Shown in pieces: positions 1 through 10,670 of a stretch of DNA of 64,000 bases (positions are counted from its first letter, which is position 1; every line of letters begins with the position of its first letter). The translations under genes were made by a program, and so were the position numbers. Source of the stretch: Ligustrum vulgare (Eukaryota > Streptophyta > Magnoliopsida > Lamiales > Oleaceae); assembly GCA_963555705.1 (NCBI GenBank), contig OY743180.1, positions 35,620,129 to 35,684,128 of the forward strand, written 5' to 3'. The notes under the pieces are model-generated. The model had not been told where the DNA came from, did no database searches, and saw only the letters and a program-made list of their open reading frames with translations.

Positions 1-480
1 TCCGACTCCTATTAACTCAGGAAATCTACTTCAAACATACAATAATAATGAATTCAAAACTGAAAACAAAATCTAAAGGGCCATAAGAATTTAAATAAAT
101 AAACTACTTCCCTTACGAGAAATACGGTTGTAGCCAGTCCAAGCGTCCATATTGAAAAGCATCCCGTAAAGAGAAGTATTCTACGAAAACAGCGTATGTA
201 ATCGTTAATAACAATCTTTCTCAAGCAAATCTTATAAAATATTTTAAAGAATACAATGCTAAACAATGCAATAATACATATACAGCAATACAAGAAGATG
301 AAATTTCATACACTACTCTTACTTCTACTTATGAAATTTTAATAACCGCTCCAACCTATTGTTGCTCTCACCCCCATTCGTTAAATTTAGTGTCTACTTC
401 AGCTATTACTCCAACTGTGACTTACCAACTCCTACAACATCCCGTACTCGTATAAAAGTTATTACTCACTTCACTCCTAC
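1..480 (+). repeat. Left half-unit (L), shown in unit 1
   Basis: This half aligns end to end with the right half of the same unit. Shared landmarks in order are the opening box, TATTCTACGA, TCAAGCAAATCTTA, AATATTTTAAAG, ATGAAATTTCAT, TGTTACTC/TGTTGCTC and a CGTATAAAAGTT/CGAATAAAAGTT block near the end. Most between-family variation of the array lies in L. It holds the only EcoRI site (GAATTC at 50-55) I see in the unit. Confidence 0.9.
298..309. repeat. Perfect palindrome ATGAAATTTCAT in L
   Basis: This 12-bp sequence equals its own reverse complement. It lies at the same relative place in L and R, and I found it unchanged in every unit I checked, while flanking bases vary between L and R. 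In unit 2 the L copy is at 1272-1283. Confidence 0.85.
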
Positions 481-490
481 TCCGACTCCT
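473..490 (+). repeat. Hexamer run ACTCCT-ACTCCG-ACTCCT at the L-to-R junction
   Basis: Three near-identical hexamers straddle the end of L and the start of R in unit 1 and recur in each unit. In I-core units the middle copies read ACTCCG-ATTCCT. The R-to-L junction keeps only degenerate relatives (AACTCC, CAGTCCG, ACTCCT). Confidence 0.7.
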
Positions 491-520
491 ATTAACTCAA
501 GTAATCTACGTCAAACATAC
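481..520 (+). repeat. Conserved 40-bp opening box of the half-units (R copy of unit 1)
   Basis: Compared with bases 1-40, which open the left half, 37 of 40 positions are the same. This is far more than the rest of the half-unit alignment. The box therefore recurs about every 485 bp through the window. The conservation could mean a bound protein, or local gene conversion between halves. I cannot name a binding protein. Confidence 0.75.
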
Positions 521-782
521 ACTAATTATAAATTCAATATTAAAAACTAAATCGAACTTGCCATAATAAACATTTCACTAAAAGAATTAATTCCCGCATA
601 AGCAACTAGGTTGTCGGCATATCAAGTGTGTAGTGTTAAAACCTTTCCAAAAGACCAGTATTCTACGAGCACGTCTTCTGCAATCAATACAAATATTTAA
701 TCATTGTCAAGCAAATCTTAAATAATATTTTAAAGTATACAAAAATAAACTTTACAATAATAAATCTATTGCAATACTAAAA

Positions 783-796
783 TATGAAATTTCATA
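783..796. repeat. Extended palindrome TATGAAATTTCATA in R
   Basis: This is the R counterpart of the L palindrome, extended to 14 bp. It lies 486 bp after the L copy and about 484-488 bp before the next L copy, which gives a near-regular ~485-bp lattice of dyads along the array. Confidence 0.85.
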
Positions 797-970
797 AACT
801 TGTCTTACTCCAAATAAAAAATTTTCAGCAGCAGTTCCTAACAATTGTTACTCTGAATCCCATATTTGTTAAACTTTAGTTCCTATTTCCACTTTTACTC
901 GTACATCGACATACCTACCCCCGGTCCTTCCCCTATTCGAATAAAAGTTACCAACTTCTTCAACTCCCAG

Positions 971-1943
971 TCCGACTCCTATTAACTCAGGAAATCTACT
1001 TCTAACATACAATCAATAATAATGAATTCAAAACTGAAAACAAAATCTAAAGGGCCATAAGAATTTAAATAAATAAACTACTTCCCTTACGAGAAGTACG
1101 GTTGTAGCCAGTCCTAGCGTCCATATTGAAAAGCATCACGAAATGACAAGTATTCTATGAAAACAGCTTATGTAATCGTTAATAACAATCTTTCTCAAGC
1201 AAATCTTAACAAATATTTTAAAGAAAATAATAGTAAACAATGTAATAATACATATACAGCAATACAAGAAGATGAAATTTCATACACTACTCTTACTTCT
1301 ACTTATGAAATTTTAATAACCTCTCCAACCTATTGTTGCTCTTACCCCCATTCGTTAAATTTAGTGTCTACTTCAGCTATTACTCAAACTGTGACTTACC
1401 AACTCCTACGACATCCCGTACTCGTATAATAGTTATTACTCACTTCACTCCTACTCCGATTCCTATTAACTCAAGTAATCTACGTCAAACATACACTAAT
1501 TATAAATTCAATATTAAAAACTAAATCGAACTGGCCATAATAAACATTTCACTAAAAGAATTAATTCCCTTATAAGCAACTAGGTTGTCGGCATATCAAG
1601 TGTGTAGTGTTAAAACCATTCCAAAAGACCAGTATTCTGAGAGCACTTCTTCTGCAATCAATACAAATATTTAATCATTGTCAAGCAAATCTTAAATAAT
1701 ATTTTAAAGTATACAAAAATAAACTTTACAATAATAAATCTATTGCAATACTAAAATATGAAATTTCATAAACTTGTCTTACTCCAAATAAAAATTTTCA
1801 GTAGCAGTTCCTAACAATTGTTACTCTGAATCCCATATTTGTTAAACTTTAGTTCCTATTTCCACTTTTACTCGTACATCGACATACCTACCCAAGGTCC
1901 TTGCCCTATCCGAATAAAAGTTACCAACTTCTTCAACTCCCGG
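971..1943 (+). repeat. Unit 2: delta-I / R2
   Basis: A 973-bp unit: the CAAT duplication adds 4 bp and the short A-run removes 1. Private T at 1003. The same delta-I/R2 pairing returns in units 37, 42, 47 and 61. Confidence 0.95.
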
Positions 1944-2913
1944 TCCAACTCCTATTAACTCAGGAAATCTACTTCAAACATGCAATAATAATGAATTCAA
2001 AACTGAAAACAAAATCTAAAGGACCATAAGAATTTAAATAAATAAACTACTTCCTTTACGAGAAGTACGGTTGTAGCCAGTCCAAGCGTCCATATTGAAA
2101 AGCATCCCGAAATGACAAGTATTCTACGAAAACAGCTTATGTAATCGTTAATAACAATCTTTCTCAAGCAAATCTTAACAAATATTTTAAAGAAAATAAT
2201 AGAAAACAATGTAATAATACATATACAGCAATACAAGAAGATGAAATTTCATACACTACTCTTACTTCTACTTATGAAATTTTAATAACCGCTCCAACCT
2301 ATTGTTGCTCTTACCCCCATTCGTTAAATTTAGTGTCTACTTCAGCTATTAGTCCAACTGTGACTTACCAACTCCTACAACATCCCGTACTCGTATAAAA
2401 GTTATTACTCACTTCACTCCTACTCCGACTCCTATTAACTCAAGTAATCTACGTCAAACATACACTAATTATAAATTCAATATTAAAAACTAAATCGAAC
2501 TGGCCATAATAAACATTTCACTAAAAGAATTAATTCCCGCATAAGCAACTAGGTTGTCGGCATATCAAGTGTGTAGTGTTAAAACCATTCCAAAAGACCA
2601 GTATTCTACGAGCACGTCTTCTGCAATCAATACAAATATTTAATCCTTGTCAAGCAAATCTTAAATAATATTTTAAAGTATACAAAAATAATCTTTACAA
2701 TAATAAATCTATTGCAATACTAAAATATGAAATTTCATAAACTTGTCTTACTCCAAATAAAAAATTTTCAGTAGCAGTTCCTAACAATTGTTACTCTGAA
2801 TCCCATATTTGTTAAACTTTAGTTCCTATTTCCACTTTTACTCGTACATCGACATACCTACCCCCGGTCCTTCCCCTATTCGAATAAAAGTTACCAACTT
2901 CTTCAACTCCCAG
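1944..2913 (+). repeat. Unit 3: beta-K / R3
   Basis: First unit of the first 5-mer. Private A at 1947 inside the opening box (TCCAACTCC) and private G at 2352. R3 has TAATCCTTG and AATAATC, as in units 8, 22, 27 and 31. Confidence 0.95.
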
Positions 2914-3883
2914 TCCGAGTCCTATTAACTCAGGAAATCTACTTCAAACATACAATAATAATGAATTCAGAACTGAAAACAAAATCTAAAGGGCCATAAG
3001 AATTTAAATAAATAAACTACTTCCCTTACGAGAAGTACGGTTGTAGCCAGTCCTAGCGTCCATATTGAAAAGCATCCCGAAATGACAAGTATTCTATGAA
3101 AACAACTTATGTAATCGTTAATAACAATCTTTCTCAAGCAAATCTTAACAAATATTTTAAAGAAAATAATAGTAAACAATGTAATAATACATATACAGCA
3201 ATACAAGAAGATGAAATTTCATACACTACTCTTACTTCTACTTATGAAATTTTAATAACCTCTCCAACCTATTGTTGCTCTTACCCCCATTCGTTAAATT
3301 TAGTGTCTACTTCAGCTATTACTCAAACTGTGACTTACCAACTCCTACGACATCCCGTACTCGTATAATAGTTATTACTCACTTCACTCCTACTCCGATT
3401 CCTATTAACTCAAGTAATCTACGTCAAACATACACTAATTATAAATTCAATATTAAAAACTAAATCGAACTGGCCATAATAAACATTTCACTAAAAGAAT
3501 TAATTCCCGCATAAGCAACTAGGTTGTCGGCATATCAAGTGTGTAGTGTTAAAACCATTCCAAAAGACCAGTATTCTACGAGCACGTCTTCTGCAATCAA
3601 TACAAATATTTAATCATTGTCAAGCAAATCTTAAATAATATTTTAAAGTATACAAAAATAAACTTTACAATAATAAATCTATTGCAATACTAAAATATGA
3701 AATTTCATAAACTTGTCTTACTCCAAATAAAAAATTTTCAGTAGCAGTTCCTAACAATTGTTACTCTGAATCCCATAGTTGTTAAACTTTAGTTCCTATT
3801 TCCACTTTTACTCGTACATCGACATACCTACCCCAGGTCCTTCCCCTATTCGAATAAAAGTTACCAACTTCTTCAACTCCCAG
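2914..3883 (+). repeat. Unit 4: gamma-T-I / R4
   Basis: Has ATTCAGAAC and ATGAAAACAACTT. Private G at 2919 in the opening box. R4 carries CATAGTTG, CCCGCAT and CCCCAGG. Confidence 0.95.
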
Positions 3884-4853
3884 TCCGACTCCTATTAACT
3901 CAGGAAATCTACTTCAAACATACAATAATAATGAATTCAAAACTGAAAACAAAATCTAAAGGGCCATAAGAATTTAAATAAATAAACTACTTCCCTTACG
4001 AGAAATACGGTTGTAGCCAGTCCTAGCGTCCATATTGAAAAGCATCCCGTAAAGAGAAGTATTCTACGAAAACAGAGTATGTAATCGTTAATAACAATCT
4101 TTCTCAAGCAAATCTTATAAAATATTTTAAAGAATACAATGCTAAACAATGCAATAATACATATACAGCAATACAAGAAGATGAAATTTCATACACTACT
4201 CTTACTTCTACTTAGGAAATTTTAATAACCGCTCCAACCTATTGTTGCTCTCACCCCCATTCGTTAAATTTAGTGTCTACTTCAGCTATTACTCCAACTG
4301 TGACTTACCAACTCCTACAACATCCCGTACTCGTATAAAAGTTATTACTCACTTCACTCCTACTCCGACTCCTATTAACTCAAGTAATCTACGTCAAACA
4401 TACACTAATTATAAATTCAATATTAAAAACTAAATCGAACTGGCCATAATAAACATTTCACTAAAAGAATTAATTCCCGCATAAGCAACTAGGTTGTCGG
4501 CATATCAAGTGTGTAGTGTTAAAACCATTCCAAAAGACCAGTATTCTACGAGCACGTCTTCTGCAATCAATACAAATATTTAATCATTGTCAAGCAAATC
4601 TTAAATAATATTTTAAAGTATACAAAAATAATCTTTACAATAATAAATCTATTGCAATACTAAAATATGAAATTTCATAAACTTGTCTTACTCCAAATAA
4701 AAAATTTTCAGTAGCAGTTTCTAACAATTGTTACTCTGAATCCCATATTTGTTAAACTTTAGTTCCTATTTCCACTTTTACTCGTACATCGACATACCTA
4801 CCCCCGGTCCTTCCCCTATTCGAATAAAAGTTACCAACTTCTTCAACTCCCAG
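3884..4853 (+). repeat. Unit 5: alpha-prime-K / R3 variant
   Basis: Alpha-prime signature CCTAGCG, ACAGAGT and CTTAGG. R half has AATAATC with TAATCATTG. Private T at 4720. Confidence 0.95.
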
Positions 4854-5823
4854 TCCGACTCCTATTAACTCAGGAAATCTACTTCAAACATACAATAATA
4901 ATGAATTCAGAACTGAAAACAAAATCTAAAGGGCCATAAGAATTTAAATAAATAAACTACTTCCCTTACGAGAAGTACGGTTGTAGCCAGTCCTAGCGTC
5001 CATATTGAAAAGCATCCCGAAATGACAAGTATTCTATGAAAACAGCTTATGTAATCGTTAATAACAATCTTTCTCAAGCAAATCTTAACAAATATTTTAA
5101 AGAAAATAATAGTAAACAATGTAATAATACATATACAGCAATACAAGAAGATGAAATTTCATACACTACTCTTACTTCTACTTATGAAATTTTAATAACC
5201 TCTCCAACCTATTGTTGCTCTTACCCCCATTCGTTAAATTTAGTGTCTACTTCAGCTATTACTCAAACTGTGACTTACCAACTCCTACGACATCCCGTAC
5301 TCGTATAATAGTTATTACTCACTTCACTCCTACTCCGATTCCTATTAACTCAAGTAATCTACGTCAAACATACACTAATTATAAATTCAATATTAAAAAC
5401 TAAATCGAACTGGCCATAATAAACGTTTCACTAAAAGAATTAATTCCCTTATAAGCAACTAGGTTGTCGGCATATCAAGTGTGTAGTGTTAAAACCATTC
5501 CAAAAGACCAGTATTCTACGAGCACGTCTTCTGCAATCAATACAAATATTTAATCATTGTCAAGCAAATCTTAAATAATATTTTAAAGTATACAAAAATA
5601 AACTTTACAATAATAAATCTATTGCAATACTAAAATATGAAATTTCATAAACTTGTCTTACTCCAAATAAAAAATTTTCAGTAGCAGTTCCTAACAATTG
5701 TTACTCTGAATCCCATAGTTGTTAAACTTTAGTTCCTATTTCCACTTTTACTCGTACATCGACATACCTACCCCAGGTCCTTCCCCTATTCGAATAAAAG
5801 TTACCAACTTCTTCAACTCCCAG
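4854..5823 (+). repeat. Unit 6: gamma-A-I / R4 variant
   Basis: Gamma with ACAGCTT. Right half has AACGTTTC and CCCTTATA together with CATAGTTG and CCCCAGG. The same right half occurs in units 11, 34, 39, 44, 49 and 58. Confidence 0.95.
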
Positions 5824-6792
5824 TCCGACTCCTATTAACTCAGGAAATCTACTTCAAACATACAATAATAATGAATTCAAAACTGAAAACAAAATCTAAA
5901 GGGCCATAAGAATTTAAATAAATAAACTACTTCCCTTACGAGAAATACGGTTGTAGCCAGTCCAAGCGTCCATATTGAAAAGCATCCCGTAAAGAGAAGT
6001 ATTCTACGAAAACAGCGTATGTAATCGTTAATAACAATCTTTCTCAAGCAAATCTTATAAAATATTTTAAAGAATACAATGCTAAACAATGCAATAATAC
6101 ATATACAGCAATACAAGAAGATGAAATTTCATACACTACTCTTACTTCTACTTATGAAATTTTAATAACCGCTCCAACCTATTGTTGCTCTCACCCCCAT
6201 TCGTTAAATTTAGTGTCTACTTCAGCTATTACTCCAACTGTGACTTACCAACTCCTACAACATCCCGTACTCGTATAAAAGTTATTACTCACTTCACTCC
6301 TACTCCGACTCCTATTAACTCAAGTAATCTACGTCAAACATACACTAATTATAAATTCAATATTAAAAACTAAATCGAACTGGCCATAATAAACATTTCA
6401 CTAAAAGAATTAATTCCCTTATAAGCAACTAGGTTGTCGGCATATCAAGTGTGTAGTGTTAAAACCATTCCAAAAGACCAGTATTCTGAGAGCACTTCTT
6501 CTGCAATCAATACAAATATTTAATCATTGTCAAGCAAATCTTAAATAATATTTTAAAGTATACAAAAATAAACTTTACAATAATAAATCTATTGCAATAC
6601 TAAAATATGAAATTTCATAAACTTGTCTTACTCCAAATAAAAATTTTCAGTAGCAGTTCCTAACAATTGTTACTCTGAATCCCATATTTGTTAAACTTTA
6701 GTTCCTATTTCCACTTTTACTCGTACATCGACATACCTACCCAAGGTCCTTGCCCTATCCGAATAAAAGTTACCAACTTCTTCAACTCCCGG
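5824..6792 (+). repeat. Unit 7: alpha-K / R2
   Basis: A 969-bp unit whose left half matches unit 1 and whose right half matches unit 2, as expected if units 1 and 2 were fused by loss of one period. It leads into beta. Confidence 0.95.
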
Positions 6793-7762
6793 TCCGACTC
6801 CTATTAACTCAGGAAATCTACTTCAAACATGCAATAATAATGAATTCAAAACTGAAAACAAAATCTAAAGGACCATAAGAATTTAAATAAATAAACTACT
6901 TCCTTTACGAGAAGTACGGTTGTAGCCAGTCCAAGCGTCCATATTGAAAAGCATCCCGAAATGACAAGTATTCTACGAAAACAGCTTATGTAATCGTTAA
7001 TAACAATCTTTCTCAAGCAAATCTTAACAAATATTTTAAAGAAAATAATAGAAAACAATGTAATAATACATATACAGCAATACAAGAAGATGAAATTTCA
7101 TACACTACTCTTACTTCTACTTATGAAATTTTAATAACCGCTCCAACCTATTGTTGCTCTTACCCCCATTCGTTAAATTTAGTGTCTACTTCAGCTATTA
7201 CTCCAACTGTGACTTACCAACTCCTACAACATCCCGTACTCGTATAAAAGTTATTACTCACTTCACTCCTACTCCGACTCCTATTAACTCAAGTAATCTA
7301 CGTCAAACATACACTAATTATAAATTCAATATTAAAAACTAAATCGAACTGGCCATAATAAACATTTCACTAAAAGAATTAATTCCCGCATAAGCAACTA
7401 GGTTGTCGGCATATCAAGTGTGTAGTGTTAAAACCATTCCAAAAGACCAGTATTCTACGAGCACGTCTTCTGCAATCAATACAAATATTTAATCCTTGTC
7501 AAGCAAATCTTAAATAATATTTTAAAGTATACAAAAATAATCTTTACAATAATAAATCTATTGCAATACTAAAATATGAAATTTCATAAACTTGTCTTAC
7601 TCCAAATAAAAAATTTTCAGTAGCAGTTCCTAACAATTGTTACTCTGAATCCCATATTTGTTAAACTTTAGTTCCTATTTCCACTTTTACTCGTACATCG
7701 ACATACCTACCCCCGGTCCTTCCCCTATTCGAATAAAAGTTACCAACTTCTTCAACTCCCAG
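6793..7762 (+). repeat. Unit 8: beta-K / R3
   Basis: Counterpart of unit 3 in the second 5-mer, without unit 3's two private changes. Confidence 0.95.
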
Positions 7763-8732
7763 TCCGACTCCTATTAACTCAGGAAATCTACTTCAAACAT
7801 ACAATAATAATGAATTCAGAACTGAAAACAAAATCTAAAGGGCCATAAGAATTTAAATAAATAAACTACTTCCCTTACGAGAAGTACGGTTGTAGCCAGT
7901 CCTAGCGTCCATATTGAAAAGCATCCCGAAATGACAAGTATTCTATGAAAACAACTTATGTAATCGTTAATAACAATCTTTCTCAAGCAAATCTTAACAA
8001 ATATTTTAAAGAAAATAATAGTAAACAATGTAATAATACATATACAGCAATACAAGAAGATGAAATTTCATACACTACTCTTACTTCTACTTATGAAATT
8101 TTAATAACCTCTCCAACCTATTGTTGCTCTTACCCCCATTCGTTAAATTTAGTGTCTACTTCAGCTATTACTCAAACTGTGACTTACCAACTCCTACGAC
8201 ATCCCGTACTCGTATAATAGTTATTACTCACTTCACTCCTACTCCGATTCCTATTAACTCAAGTAATCTACGTCAAACATACACTAATTATAAATTCAAT
8301 ATTAAAAACTAAATCGAACTGGCCATAATAAACATTTCACTAAAAGAATTAATTCCCGCATAAGCAACTAGGTTGTCGGCATATCAAGTGTGTAGTGTTA
8401 AAACCATTCCAAAAGACCAGTATTCTACGAGCACGTCTTCTGCAATCAATACAAATATTTAATCATTGTCAAGCAAATCTTAAATAATATTTTAAAGTAT
8501 ACAAAAATAAACTTTACAATAATAAATCTATTGCAATACTAAAATATGAAATTTCATAAACTTGTCTTACTCCAAATAAAAAATTTTCAGTAGCAGTTCC
8601 TAACAATTGTTACTCTGAATCCCATAGTTGTTAAACTTTAGTTCCTATTTCCACTTTTACTCGTACATCGACATACCTACCCCAGGTCCTTCCCCTATTC
8701 GAATAAAAGTTACCAACTTCTTCAACTCCCAG
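7763..8732 (+). repeat. Unit 9: gamma-T-I / R4
   Basis: Counterpart of unit 4, with a normal opening box. Confidence 0.95.
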
Positions 8733-9702
8733 TCCGACTCCTATTAACTCAGGAAATCTACTTCAAACATACAATAATAATGAATTCAAAACTGAAAACA
8801 AAATCTAAAGGGCCATAAGAATTTAAATAAATAAACTACTTCCCTTACGAGAAATACGGTTGTAGCCAGTCCTAGCGTCCATATTGAAAAGCATCCCGTA
8901 AAGAGAAGTATTCTACGAAAACAGAGTATGTAATCGTTAATAACAATCTTTCTCAAGCAAATCTTATAAAATATTTTAAAGAATACAATGCTAAACAATG
9001 CAATAATACATATACAGCAATACAAGAAGATGAAATTTCATACACTACTCTTACTTCTACTTAGGAAATTTTAATAACCGCTCCAACCTATTGTTGCTCT
9101 CACCCCCATTCGTTAAATTTAGTGTCTACTTCAGCTATTACTCCAACTGTGACTTACCAACTCCTACAACATCCCGTACTCGTATAAAAGTTATTACTCA
9201 CTTCACTCCTACTCCGACTCCTATTAACTCAAGTAATCTACGTCAAACATACACTAATTATAAATTCAATATTAAAAACTAAATCGAACTGGCCATAATA
9301 AACATTTCACTAAAAGAATTAATTCCCGCATAAGCAACTAGGTTGTCGGCATATCAAGTGTGTAGTGTTAAAACCATTCCAAAAGACCAGTATTCTACGA
9401 GCACGTCTTCTGCAATCAATACAAATATTTAATCATTGTCAAGCAAATCTTAAATAATATTTTAAAGTATACAAAAATAATCTTTACAATAATAAATCTA
9501 TTGCAATACTAAAATATGAAATTTCATAAACTTGTCTTACTCCAAATAAAAAATTTTCAGTAGCAGTTCCTAACAATTGTTACTCTGAATCCCATATTTG
9601 TTAAACTTTAGTTCCTATTTCCACTTTTACTCGTACATCGACATACCTACCCCCGGTCCTTCCCCTATTCGAATAAAAGTTACCAACTTCTTCAACTCCC
9701 AG
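8733..9702 (+). repeat. Unit 10: alpha-prime-K / R3 variant
   Basis: Counterpart of unit 5, with ACAGAGT, CTTAGG and AATAATC, lacking unit 5's private T. Confidence 0.95.
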
Positions 9703-10670
9703 TCCGACTCCTATTAACTCAGGAAATCTACTTCAAACATACAATAATAATGAATTCAGAACTGAAAACAAAATCTAAAGGGCCATAAGAATTTAAATAA
9801 ATAAACTACTTCCCTTACGAGAAGTACGGTTGTAGCCAGTCCTAGCGTCCATATTGAAAAGCATCCCGAAATGACAAGTATTCTATGAAAACAGCTTATG
9901 TAATCGTTAATAACAATCTTTCTCAAGCAAATCTTAACAAATATTTTAAAGAAAATAATAGTAAACAATGTAATAATACATATACAGCAATACAAGAAGA
10001 TGAAATTTCATACACTACTCTTACTTCTACTTATGAAATTTTAATAACCTCTCCAACCTATTGTTGCTCTTACCCCCATTCGTTAAATTTAGTGTCTACT
10101 TCAGCTATTACTCAAACTGTGACTTACCAACTCCTACGACATCCCGTACTCGTATAATAGTTATTACTCACTTCACTCCTACTCCGATTCCTATTAACTC
10201 AAGTAATCTACGTCAAACATACACTAATTATAAATTCAATATTAAAAACTAAATCGAACTGGCCATAATACGTTTCACTAAAAGAATTAATTCCCTTATA
10301 AGCAACTAGGTTGTCGGCATATCAAGTGTGTAGTTTTAAAACCATTCCAAAAGACCAGTATTCTACGAGCACGTCTTCTGCAATCAATACAAATATTTAA
10401 TCATTGTCAAGCAAATCTTAAATAATATTTTAAAGTATACAAAAATAAACTTTACAATAATAAATCTATTGCAATACTAAAATATGAAATTTCATAAACT
10501 TGTCTTACTCCAAATAAAAAATTTTCAGTAGCAGTTCCTAACAATTGTTACTCTGAATCCCATAGTTGTTAAACTTTAGTTCCTATTTCCACTTTTACTC
10601 GTACATCGACATACCTACCCCAGGTCCTTCCCCTATTCGAATAAAAGTTACCAACTTCTTCAACTCCCAG
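9703..10670 (+). repeat. Unit 11: gamma-A-I / R4 variant with 2-bp deletion
   Basis: Counterpart of unit 6 but 968 bp: two A's are missing at about 10270 (ATAATACGTTTC). Also a private T at 10335 (TAGTTTTAAA). Confidence 0.95.

Larger units (their letters stand above)
1..970 (+). repeat. Unit 1: alpha-K / R1
   Basis: A 970-bp unit with alpha left half (CCAAGCG, CCGTAAAGAG, ACAGCGT). Private T at 644 (ACCTTTCC; other units read ACCATTCC). It ends CCCCCGG, as before all delta units. Confidence 0.95.
481..970 (+). repeat. Right half-unit (R), shown in unit 1
   Basis: This is the diverged partner of L, about 10 bp longer, with the same landmark order and roughly two-thirds identity by eye. It differs by many scattered substitutions and small indels, so the dimerisation is much older than the amplification of the 970-bp unit. 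It lacks the GAATTC of L and contains GAATTAATTC, a 10-bp palindrome, instead at the beginning of its second hundred bases. Confidence 0.9.

Noticed and set aside
56..78. Phased A-tracts suggesting intrinsically bent DNA
   Set aside because: The A-tracts here are spaced about 5 to 8 bp apart, not the 10 to 11 bp needed for additive bending.
54..293. 79-codon hydrophobic frame on the minus strand, recurring in alpha, beta, gamma and zeta units
   Set aside because: It has no ATG and begins only at TTG. It is low-complexity, rich in F, I, V and C, as expected for A+T-rich sequence. It is closed by TGA in delta units and has no family resemblance.
1..480. Further ~160-bp periodicity inside the half-unit
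   Set aside because: Comparing thirds of the half-unit by eye showed only weak A+T-driven matches. No alignment stood out as the L/R one does.
359..550. 63-codon + strand frame with a TPTPTP stretch in nearly every unit
   Set aside because: It starts at TTG, not ATG. The TP run is the ACTCCT hexamers read in one frame. Units 3 and 49 break it. Its persistence follows from the near identity of the units.
1..970. Ribosomal, 5S, tRNA or histone gene tandem unit
   Set aside because: No recognisable conserved rRNA, tRNA A/B box plus cloverleaf, or histone coding sequence is present. Composition and stops argue against it.
4081..4433. Loss of ATG (CTTAGG) in alpha-prime units as a gene-inactivating mutation
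   Set aside because: The ATG it removes does not begin any supported gene. It is only useful as a family marker for units 5, 10, 24, 29 and 33.
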